A stretch of DNA of 64,000 bases from contig OU342637.1 in the NCBI GenBank assembly GCA_910589415.1, positions 39,834,162 to 39,898,161 of the forward strand. Reading direction: 5' to 3'. Made by a program: the position numbers and the translations under genes. The notes below the pieces were generated by a model that saw only the letters and a list, made by a program, of their open reading frames with translations, ran no database searches and had not been told where the DNA came from. Position 1 is the stretch's first letter, and every line of letters starts with the position of its first letter. Shown here one piece after another: positions 46,909 to 56,427 of this stretch. The stretch is from Malachius bipustulatus. Lineage: Eukaryota; Arthropoda; Insecta; Coleoptera; Melyridae.

Positions 46909-48073
46909 TGTAACGTCTTAGCGTTACATTCTTGTTCTCTAGAAGTTTTCTTTGTTTTGATGAGAACTGCAAAATTACAGTTCCCCACAATTTCCTATAA
47001 TACAGACCGCATCATCGAACTGACTATCCACACTATCTCCCGGTGCTGGTGCTGTCTGAGTAATTCACTACTAGATGGCGTTTCGTGTCTTTTCTCTCGC
47101 TTGTTTTCTTTCCAGTTGGTTTCTAAAGAAACCAAACAAACCAAATAAGTTGTCAACTGTCAATCAGATTTCAGTATCTGACAGTGACATTTCTTCTTTC
47201 ACAAACCGGAGGCGGACATCCTCTCAGGTTCACGGAACTGAATTCACTTCCTCTTTATCTGTCCACCAAGAAAGTTCATTTCTTGACGGTTCCCGTCGAA
47301 GCCTGTTATACAGGGTAAGTCGCCATTACTGAAATTCTAAAAATAGGTTCTAATTCGATTATTACTTATTTTTAGCTTCTGGGATATCTTCTGGAATATT
47401 ATCTCAACTTTACCTTATACCTTTATCGTTACCTTTATCTTTGGTAAATACCTTACCTTCTCCGGTATTTACTAATATCTGAATTAACTGCCTATTGTGA
47501 AGAAGCCATCTTGGGACTAGGAGACAAAGGGAGCGTCGCTCATTTTTCTTCTCCACTATTATCTAATTCATCCTTCCATCGTCTTCATTTATCCATGGTG
47601 AAATAGATCATCGTTTCGAAGATCTTCAATAGCAACAGAACATTTTCCCGGTGCTAGTGCTGTTTAGGACTTTTCAACCTCAGGAGTCTCGTCAGGGCGC
47701 GGTCCCTACACCTGCTGGTTTTCTTCTGGAGATCTCAATGCTTGATTAGACATCACCCCCATCAAAGTAAGCAGCCTAAGTTAGAAAGTCCAGGAGCTGA
47801 TTATATCCTTTTTACTGTCGAAATAAAGACAGTTTTACCTCGATCAACTTCATCCCGGAAACTGTAAGTTGCTTTTATTTTATTTCACCGAACGTGATGA
47901 GGAACGACTAGAAGATCAGTGCTATTTAGTGAATTAATTAATTACCACTTATGAACTTTATCTTTCCCGATATAAATAATATCGGAAGTATTTTATTTTT
48001 TTGTACACAGGTGTACAAAGTAAAGGATCCTTTATTTTAAACAAACTGATTGTTTAAACATATATATATATAT
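46909..48073 (+). repeat. 3' LTR of M, first part
   Basis: Starts TGTAACGTCTTAGCG right after the polypurine tract and ends in the (TA)n tract at which element L is inserted. It continues at 52591-53074. Confidence 0.85.
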
Positions 48074-49494
48074 TGTGACGTTACGTCGAGCGTCACGACG
48101 CCGCAACGTCGAATTATACAATTAATTTAATAAATAATAAATTAATTTTTAATTTTTAAATACAAAATTCGATTCTTTTATATTTTATAAAATGTTTCAT
48201 ATTAATATTCAAAAGGACGGTAGTAACCGATAAGAAACCGAAGCCAAGCCAACTGAAGAGATAAGACGGCGTTGTTTACGGTCGGAAACTAGCGTCACTG
48301 GTAAAATTTGTAATATTTCAAATTAAATAAAGGAATGTTGTTGTTGTCATGAAGAAGCAACAGGCAAAAAAGGGACGCGCCCGATAACACGGCGTTGTTT
48401 ACGCGAAAACCGGCTATATAAGCAGCGGACGAAGAATGAATCGAGGAGAGCGAATACAGACGTCTTAGGAAGTTGACCTTCGATATTCTGCTAGCTCTCC
48501 GAATCCTCCAAAAGGAACGAAGTGTTGGAAAGTTGCTCCTCCACTTATGTACTTTTAATCCAATCCCGAATCTCGCACGTTGCGCGAAATTCATCCAAGT
48601 TCACGCTGGAGCTAGGAAGTTGACCTTCCTCCAGGTGGCTTACCAGAGCGCGCCCTCCGGGCTATCGAACGCGAATCAGCGGTAGCATGTTGCCCTGCCC
48701 TGATTTAATTGTTCCGGAGCGGTGTCAATTCTTTTCCCTAGACGCTAGAATGTTGCTCTAGCGCCAAGTCACCGATCGAGGTCTTCTACGTAAGTTGCAC
48801 ATGGAAGATCTAGTCGGTTAGACGTAAATTTAATCTTCTGTATATCCTATAATTGAAAGTTGATCAATTATGCGGTAGCAGAGATTTTATTCCCATGTAG
48901 TTTATTCGATTTGTAAATAATTTCATTTAAAAAAAAAAAAAAAATAATAAATTTCAAGTCATTAAAACGCCAGAGAGCGTTACTACTTCAATCAGAAATT
49001 ATTATATTAAATTTAACGAAATAAAATCAAACTCATTTTTATTTCATTTTCAAATTATTGCCGCCTTGATAAAATACCAGTTTTTATTCAAGAATCACGG
49101 CATCGAGAAATCTTCTGTTGGTAAAAACCCTTATCTGAATATAGACACCAACCGAGGTGTTATTATATCTCTCTCGCTCCCGTGCTGCAGTCGCTCCACG
49201 AGGTAGGAGCATTTAATCTTGTATTTTTGTGTGTTTTTGTAGCAATCTGACGGCATCAGGCGACCAGCTTGAGCGATGACCTTGACCTAGACACCCCTTG
49301 CGATAGGTGAACTCGACGCCAGCCGGAAAACCAAGAATATATAATCGGTTCACGATGTTTTAATTTATTAATTTAAATAAATAAATTGATTTCTTTTTAG
49401 CACATTGTTGTGATTATTTTCATGTATGTGTTTGTCCTCCCAACTGTCTGAAGGCAAATAAAAGTAACATTCCTTAAAAAAAAAGGACGTTACA
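48074..49494 (+). repeat. 5' LTR of L
   Basis: TATA box TATATAAG at 48415-48422, so transcription would start near 48445. The poly(A) signal AATAAA is at 49457-49462. The matching 3' copy is offset by 3092 bases. The opposed open frames inside it (48295-48685) are repeated in both LTRs and are not genes. Confidence 0.85.
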
Positions 49495-49495
49495 A

Positions 49496-49513
49496 TTGGC
49501 GCCCAACGTTATC
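49496..49513 (+). promoter_or_regulatory. Primer-binding site of L
   Basis: TTGGCGCCCAACGTTATC starts two bases after the LTR end and has the TGGCGCCCAAC form common in retroelements. Confidence 0.65.
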
Positions 49514-49590
49514 GAACCTAAAATAGCGCATCACGGATATAGTGAAGCCAATAATATTTAAATTAGAAACCAGAGTTTAAATAAACAATT

Positions 49591-51024
49591 ATGCCTAATT
49601 CAGATAGTGAGGGTGAGACACAGAAAGTCACAACAAGTGCATGGATCCAGCAGCTCACAAAAGAGCAAGCTGTTATCGAGGCTACCAAATTGGGTCTCGA
49701 CAGTTCCGGGAAGTTGGACGAAATAAGAGCCCGACTTCGAGGACATTTTGCACTGGTAGCGTTAGGGACCCGTCAAGGAGCCCTACCCAAAACAAAACCA
49801 GAAGGAAACAACGAACCACCTCAATCGCAAGAAAACGACAGGTTGAGGCAACAGTTAAGAGACGCCTACGAAGCTATCAAAATTTTACAACAAAGAATAT
49901 CAACAACAGAAAACTTAATAAATGACCCGGCGGAAAACCAACCCCCTAGGTCCAACCCAATACAGTCAAACGATTCCGGCCAACCAACACCGGAGCAGCC
50001 GCAAAACAGGCACTCGTATCCATTAGACTCCCTAAATATAATCCAAAAAGGAAATGTGTATTTTGGGGGACGACCCTCTGAAGCACCAGCGTTTATAGAA
50101 CGTATGGAGGAGCTAATGGAAACTTTCAATATCCCACAAGAGCATCTGAGACAAGCTCTACCGATATGCCTACGCAACGACGCATTGGCATGGCATAGAA
50201 ATAATGTCACCAGATGGAGTTCGTGGGAAGAATTTAAAGATATTTTTAAAATGGACTTCTTTCCATCTAAATACGAGGAAATGCTCGAAGAAGCCATCAG
50301 AAGCCGCAAGCAACGATTCAATGAAGCACCAGGGTCGTACATAAACGATATTCAGACCCTGATACGCAGAGAGGGACGCCTGAACGAAATACAAACCGTC
50401 GAAATGGTATACAAAAATATGTTGCCAAAGTATAAATTCTACATTAGACGAAGCGATTTCGATTCACTGTCCACACTCAGGCAACTGATGCAAGACTACG
50501 ACAGCATACAAGGAGAAATCGCAAGGTCGAGAGAAGAACGGTTTCCCAACAGACAACCAGGACAAGCTGGCCCCAAAGACACCCCTCCTCGACAAATACT
50601 AACCGCGACAAAAAGCAAAAATCAAATGTCGGACGAGCGCATTTTTATCCCAGTCAAAACGAAGAACGTAGCATTTGAAGCATTACTGGACACAGGTAGT
50701 ACCCAAAACTACATAAACCCAGACACGGCCGCAAAATGGCCAGAAGCAATATTCAGATGCTACGAAACAGTCGAAATGGCTAACAATTCGCAGTCCGAAA
50801 TAAAAGAAAAATGCAATATTCCGTGCGAAATAAGCAGCATAAAAGCAGAAGTTACTTTCGCAATACTGCCGGGACTCCCAGTCGACGCTATCCTCGGGAC
50901 AGAGTTCATGACAGAACATGGACTACGCTTAGATTTCAGCGAAAAAGGGAAAGCCACCCGACTAGAATTCCAGAAACATAGGCCAGATTACGACATAAGA
51001 AAACGAAATTGGGAGCCACCGTAA
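49591..51024 (+). CDS. L Gag-protease protein (477 residues)
   Basis: An intact frame. Residues about 18-52 (LTKEQAVIEATKLGLDSSGK) look like a SAP-type helix pair. A coiled-coil-like QENDRLRQQLRDAYEAIKIL follows, and a Pro/Gln-rich linker. The capsid part (about 150-300) has YFGGRPSEAPAFIERMEELM, WSSWEEFKDIFKMDFFPSKY and YINDIQTLIRREGRL. The C-terminal third is a retroviral-type aspartic protease with ALLDTGSTQNYINP and LPGLPVDAILGTEFM. There is no zinc knuckle and no polymerase. The protein could form particles that carry the L RNA while enzymes come from an autonomous partner. The upstream AAACAATTATG context makes ATG 49591 the likely start. Confidence 0.9.
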   Translation: MPNSDSEGETQKVTTSAWIQQLTKEQAVIEATKLGLDSSGKLDEIRARLRGHFALVALGTRQGALPKTKPEGNNEPPQSQENDRLRQQLRDAYEAIKILQQRISTTENLINDPAENQPPRSNPIQSNDSGQPTPEQPQNRHSYPLDSLNIIQKGNVYFGGRPSEAPAFIERMEELMETFNIPQEHLRQALPICLRNDALAWHRNNVTRWSSWEEFKDIFKMDFFPSKYEEMLEEAIRSRKQRFNEAPGSYINDIQTLIRREGRLNEIQTVEMVYKNMLPKYKFYIRRSDFDSLSTLRQLMQDYDSIQGEIARSREERFPNRQPGQAGPKDTPPRQILTATKSKNQMSDERIFIPVKTKNVAFEALLDTGSTQNYINPDTAAKWPEAIFRCYETVEMANNSQSEIKEKCNIPCEISSIKAEVTFAILPGLPVDAILGTEFMTEHGLRLDFSEKGKATRLEFQKHRPDYDIRKRNWEPP

Positions 51025-51165
51025 TCAAGTAAGAAAAATTCACCTTAAGAGTGGAACCCTGTTCGTGAGTTTGCCACTCACCATATTTAGGAGGTTCCTT
51101 TACTTTTAACACAGAAAAAAAAATCTCCCTAGCAGTAAATTTTTTTTTTCATAAGGTCAGCGGGG

Positions 51166-52586
51166 TGTGACGTTACGTCGAGCGTCACGACGCCGCAACG
51201 TCGAATTATACAATTAATTTAATAAATAATAAATTAATTTTTAATTTTTAAATACAAAATTCGATTCTTTTATATTTTATAAAATGTTTCATATTAATAT
51301 TCAAAAGGACGGTAGTAACCGATAAGAAACCGAAGCCAAGCCAACTGAAGAGATAAGACGGCGTTGTTTACGGTCGGAAACTAGCGTCACTGGTAAAATT
51401 TGTAATATTTCAAATTAAATAAAGGAATGTTGTTGTTGTCATGAAGAAGCAACAGGCAAAAAAGGGACGCGCCCGATAACACGGCGTTGTTTACGCGAAA
51501 ACCGGCTATATAAGCAGCGGACGAAGAATGAATCGAGGAGAGCGAATACAGACGTCTTAGGAAGTTGACCTTCGATATTCTGCTAGCTCTCCGAATCCTC
51601 CAAAAGGAACGAAGTGTTGGAAAGTTGCTCCTCCACTTATGTACTTTTAATCCAATCCCGAATCTCGCACGTTGCGCGAAATTCATCCAAGTTCACGCTG
51701 GAGCTAGGAAGTTGACCTTCCTCCAGGTGGCTTACCAGAGCGCGCCCTCCGGGCTATCGAACGCGAATCAGCGGTAGCATGTTGCCCTGCCCTGATTTAA
51801 TTGTTCCGGAGCGGTGTCAATTCTTTTCCCTAGACGCTAGAATGTTGCTCTAGCGCCAAGTCACCGATCGAGGTCTTCTACGTAAGTTGCACATGGAAGA
51901 TCTAGTCGGTTAGACGTAAATTTAATCTTCTGTATATCCTATAATTGAAAGTTGATCAATTATGCGGTAGCAGAGATTTTATTCCCATGTAGTTTATTCG
52001 ATTTGTAAATAATTTCATTTAAAAAAAAAAAAAAAATAATAAATTTCAAGTCATTAAAACGCCAGAGAGCGTTACTACTTCAATCAGAAATTATTATATT
52101 AAATTTAACGAAATAAAATCAAACTCATTTTTATTTCATTTTCAAATTATTGCCGCCTTGATAAAATACCAGTTTTTATTCAAGAATCACGGCATCGAGA
52201 AATCTTCTGTTGGTAAAAACCCTTATCTGAATATAGACACCAACCGAGGTGTTATTATATCTCTCTCGCTCCCGTGCTGCAGTCGCTCCACGAGGTAGGA
52301 GCATTTAATCTTGTATTTTTGTGTGTTTTTGTAGCAATCTGACGGCATCAGGCGACCAGCTTGAGCGATGACCTTGACCTAGACACCCCTTGCGATAGGT
52401 GAACTCGACGCCAGCCGGAAAACCAAGAATATATAATCGGTTCACGATGTTTTAATTTATTAATTTAAATAAATAAATTGATTTCTTTTTAGCACATTGT
52501 TGTGATTATTTTCATGTATGTGTTTGTCCTCCCAACTGTCTGAAGGCAAATAAAAGTAACATTCCTTAAAAAAAAAGGACGTTACA
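51166..52586 (+). repeat. 3' LTR of L
   Basis: Apparently identical to 48074-49494 over its whole length, so the insertion is recent. Confidence 0.9.
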
Positions 52587-52590
52587 ATAT

Positions 52591-53074
52591 ATCAAATTTA
52601 AAGCTTTTAAAGTAAGACAGGATAATTATTGATTTAATTAAACAGGAAATGTAAAGATAATTTGATCATTAAAAATCTGTACATTATAACTTATTCTTTG
52701 AAAAGCAAAGTAACATCTCTATCACCCTAAATCTATTTTTTATTAGTTCTTCATAGAGTTTAGGTAGCACAATAAAAATAAGAACTCGAGCAAATCGAGT
52801 TAAAAGGTACTGAAGAACTCTTTGGCATCCCTAACCTACCTTAGATACCTATATAAAGGGTGTAACTCTTCAAGAATTAAAGCAGCGGAATAACTAGCAC
52901 TCCGATAGTATTTGTTTCGGTTTTCAAGTTATTCAACATCATTCGACATTCCTTGATTTTATAATCTTATCGCTTCGCTGCAATTGGCATTTACGACAAA
53001 CAATCGTTAACATTTTGCTTGCGCTGCAATTGGCATTTACGACAAACAATCGTTAACATTTTGCTGACGCTGCA
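52591..53074 (+). repeat. 3' LTR of M, second part
   Basis: Matches 36385-36979 except for the deletion of about 115 bp. It ends TGCA at 53074 and is followed by the AATT target duplication. Confidence 0.85.
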
Positions 53075-53078
53075 AATT

Positions 53079-53792
53079 TATATTCCAATATCAAGAGGGG
53101 GGCTAGGAAAGGGGTTGCTGCAGAAAATAGGAATCGGTATCAGCAGGTGATTTCTGAAAGTTTGGAAAAAAATTTAACTGCAGACGAAACTGAGCAGCTT
53201 ATTACAGAAGCTTAGCTTCTGTAGCAGAGAGGAAGAGAAAAACTGAAATATTTAAAACTGGTGGCGGAACCAGTCAATCGATTGTGGGAAGCCAAAGTTC
53301 TCTAATATTAAATATTTTAGGCGATACCGTTGTGCCGTTGCAAAACGTTTTTGACAGTGCAACGGAATATCCGACCACCAACTTGAAACGGACATAGCAA
53401 GTGACAAACAATTTCGTCGTTCGTCCAAAAGTCCTGTTCCAGGTCCATCGAGAAGCCGTGTCCCGACTCCGTTCCAAAGCCCTGTTTCGAATCCGTCAGA
53501 AAGCCCTCTTCAAGATCAGTCCCGAAGCCCTGTTCCACGTCCACCTCGAACCCGCAACGCACCCAATATTGCTCGCAATGCAAGTTGCTCAGGGCCAAAA
53601 AGAAGTCGCAAAAGGAAGGCCCCCAAAAAATCTCTGTCTTCAGTATTCTTTAGAAACAAATTTTATCAACAAAAATTAAAAAATGCACAGATTGAATTAA
53701 CTTTTAAACGAGATCTGTATAAGCTCGACAGGCAAATAAAGTTGAAGCAGCTTGAGCAGATTGGTTCAAACCACAGTATTCATACTGCCTAA
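53079..53792 (+). pseudogene. Myb/zeste-like gene, 3' part of the split exon
   Basis: It continues the DNA-binding domain with YSNIKRGARKGVAAENRNRY. A stop follows near 53213 (GCTTAG), with a frame change that recovers VAERKRKTEIFKTGG, another near 53390, then a Ser-Pro repeat region (SPVPGPSRSRVPTPFQSPV) and a basic segment. The C-terminal helix KLKNAQIELTFKRDLYKLDR ends at TAA 53790-53792, as in zeste-type Myb proteins with a C-terminal coiled coil. The frameshifts suggest it was decaying independently of the M insertion. Confidence 0.7.
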
Positions 53793-54296
53793 TTACAGGA
53801 ACTAAAATTATTATTATAAAAATAGAAAATATTATTTATTATTATATTAGTTATTGTTTTTTAATAGTTAATTCTGCATTTTTAATTTTTGTAACCATTA
53901 CAAATTGATGTGTGTAGGCTTTCACGGCTGCATTTAACTTAAATCATAATTAATTTCGGGCTGTTGGCTGTTTTGCCATGGTCCATGGAGATTTGCTCCA
54001 AACGTGTCGTCCACAAGTGCGGTAGGCGCCACCTGTCGTTACATACATGCAAGCAATGCTTTCTATCTTCATGTTCATTGAAAACAGTGAACAAGCTCCT
54101 GATGATGTCTATCGCATGTCTATGGTAGCAAATCTCCATGGACCACGGCAAAACGGCCAATATCCTGGAACCAATAATTATGATTTCACTTGTAATCATC
54201 ACGTTTTACACATTATGCTTCTCTGTTTTACTATCAAAATAATGATGTCAATATCTAATTTGGTACGAAATGTTACACTTATTACACTTACAGCCA
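53793..54296. repeat. Spacer with a Penelope-like inverted repeat
   Basis: TTTTGCCATGGTCCATGGAG at about 53970 and its inverted partner at about 54138 lie 160 bp apart. The plus strand between them has CTGATGATGTCTATCGCATG, which recalls a hammerhead core, but GAAA is absent. Otherwise AT-rich. Confidence 0.45.
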
Positions 54297-54503
54297 ATAT
54301 TATAAAGGCTCATTAGGCTAACGGGCAGATTTCTGTGCTCATTTTTGAAGCTAATATCGACGTCAAATTACTTCTATTAACATTTTTGTAATTACTTTCA
54401 TGTCAAGAATATAAAAATTTAAAAAATTTCCACTTAGACTCGACACCTTATTCAGAAATGGCCACAGAAATCTGCCCGTTAACTTAATGAGCCTTTATAA
54501 TAT
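54297..54503. mobile_element. 207-bp MITE
   Basis: Inverted ends of about 40 bp (ATATTATAAAGGCTCATTA and complement, with CGGGCAGATTTCTGTG further in) around a 130-bp AT-rich centre. No coding sequence. Confidence 0.75.
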
Positions 54504-54834
54504 CCGCTGTTATTACGAAAATTATTAATTTTCATAAATCGTGATACTTAATTTAATAAAAAATGTCAAAAGTTCTGATACAGGTAGTTGAATTATTTAA
54601 TTAGAAATTTTTTGTTTATAAATTTTTATTATACGTATAGGTACTATAGGAATTTGAATAGATTCGAAGGTGAATTTACGAAGTTGGTATCGATATTTTA
54701 AAGTGTCATAAGTTTGTTAATGTTTTTAAAACATAAATTGACCTTTCTTATTTGATTCGAGGCGAAATTTTAGTTCAAAGCTTTTAAAAGTTTTCCATGC
54801 AGAAATGATTTGCCTACCTACCTAACAATCCAAA
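54504..54834. other. AT-rich spacer before element K
   Basis: No feature beyond CCTACCTACC simple repeats near 54815. Confidence 0.4.
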
Positions 54835-55113
54835 TGTAATGTATTTATTAAGATAAAATTATTATGCAGACCAAGTTGCATCCATGCGCGCCGATTGATA
54901 AGATAATCATTCTTGGTACCTAAGGATAGGCAGTAAGTTGAAATTAACCATCGATCGGTCAGCACGGGCTACGCGACTCACGGTCACAATTATTGTTGTT
55001 ATTAACTTCCGTATATTATAATTATGTTCTTAATTAGTAATAGAGATCTAATTCCTATCAGTGGTTTTATTTAATTATTTATTAACTGGAACGAACATTA
55101 TTAGAACATTACA
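54835..55113 (+). repeat. 5' LTR of K
   Basis: 279 bp, one visible mismatch against 59649-59927. Confidence 0.95.
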
Positions 55114-55280
55114 TGTGGCGACGAGGATAAAAACCGGAACGATAAGCGGGACGACGATAACGGAAGGAAAATCAAAAAGTGTACCGGAGTAAAAATCGCG
55201 TTAGGATTATTTAGGTATACCTACCTACCAACAAATTTTTTTTAAATTAACCGACGGAACAGTGCGGGAAAACGAATAAA

Positions 55281-56427
55281 ATGGCCGGGGAAACGATCAT
55301 AACTTCCGATTTTAGAAAGGACAGTTGGTACGTTCACAAGAAACGACTTCAACAATTATTCATTGCGAAAGATATTACGGTGGAAGAAAAACGAAGGGCT
55401 ATTTTATTAGCAGGACTTTCGGAAGAAACCTACAAGCTGGTAGATAATTTAGTGTTACCACTCACGGCGGATACGGAATCATATGCGAACATACTAGATG
55501 CCTTGGATGCGCATTTTGGTGAACTCAAACTCAAGTGGGCTGAGGTACAATTTTTACCATATCAAAAAATTTCCACATGAATCAATACCTGAGTATGTGG
55601 CACGTTTAAAAAGCCATGCAATTAATTGCCAATTCGGGCCTAATTTGGATGCAGTTTTGTTGGATAAGTTCATAGCTGGACTTGAACCAGGACCGATCCT
55701 AGACAAATTGTGCACACAGCCAGATACTCTAACCCTTACACAGGCAATTGAAGTTTCACTACAGACGGAGACAGCAGTGGGAGGTTTTGGATTGCAGCAA
55801 GACGTAATAGTCAAAACGGAACCAGAGGAAATCCACCGCCTTGCAACTAAGAAGCGGGACAATCAGCAGCATCGCAGAGATTACGGATCCTATCAAGCTG
55901 ACGGAGGCGCCGGACGGAGGCCAATCAACACGGGTATTGGCGGCGGCGGTAAAAATAACAATCATTTTTATCATGCACAACGTACTCAATTTCAAGGTAA
56001 GAAGTCAAATCATGGGGAGATGTGCAGCAGGTGCGGATCAACACATAACGAAAGGCAATGTGTTTATCGCGAGTTTCGATGTCATAAATGTGGTATTAAA
56101 GGGCATTTGCGGAAAATGTGCCGTTCTAAACAGAAAGTACATTTTTTGCAGTGTAATAATGTAAACAATAATTGCGATAATAATTATTCTGAAATTCAAT
56201 GTAATGATAATGCACACTGCACCTCTACCGAGATTTCAAAATTCAATAATTATGAGGCAAGTTTATTTCATTTAGGAATGAATTATATTGAACCAATTTC
56301 TATAGATGTTTATTTAAATAATAAATTATTTAAAGTCGAAATTGATTCTGGGGCAGCCGTATCAGTTATTTCTGAAAACTTGTATTTAAAATATTTTGGA
56401 AATATGATTTTAAACAAATCCTTTTAA
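55281..56427 (+). pseudogene. K gag and protease, frameshifted
   Basis: ATG 55281 opens the frame. After about 97 codons (KLKWAEVQFLPYQK) a shift in an A6 run moves the frame; the new frame reads HESIPEYVARLKSHAINCQF, then LLDKFIAGLEPGPILDKL, a Gag capsid. Two zinc knuckles follow, CSRCGSTHNERQC and CHKCGIKGHLRKMC, then the protease site VEIDSGAAVSVISENLY. TAA at 56425 lies in frame with the pol that follows, so one extra stop separates them. Gag would package the RNA. Confidence 0.85.

Larger units (their letters stand above)
48074..52586 (+). mobile_element. LTR element L, Gag-protease only
   Basis: Two 1421-bp LTRs (48074-49494, 51166-52586) starting TGTGACGTTACGTCGAGCG and ending GGACGTTACA look identical. 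The target duplication is ATAT. A primer-binding site TTGGCGCCCAACG follows the 5' LTR, and a polypurine-like GGTCAGCGGGG precedes the 3' LTR. The only internal gene is the Gag-protease frame; there is no reverse transcriptase, RNase H or integrase, so it must depend on another element. Confidence 0.9.
23662..53074 (+). mobile_element. LTR retrotransposon M (Gypsy), 29.4 kb with nested insertions
   Basis: Both outer ends carry a 4-bp target duplication, AATT (23658-23661, 53075-53078). LTRs start TGTAACGTCTTAGCG and end GACGCTGCA. The 5' LTR is interrupted at its (TA)n tract from 24835 to 36384, gag by a hAT from 38958 to 40602, and the 3' LTR by element L from 48074 to 52586. Without these M is about 11.7 kb. 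The LTR parts I could compare differ at about five places in 1.17 kb, plus one deletion of about 115 bp in the 3' copy, so M is young. Confidence 0.85.

Noticed and set aside
48295..48685. Opposed frames repeated at 51387-51777
   Set aside because: They are in the LTRs of element L.
54080..54160. A hammerhead at CTGATGATGTC
   Set aside because: The GAAA block is missing and the stems are weak; at most a dead relative.
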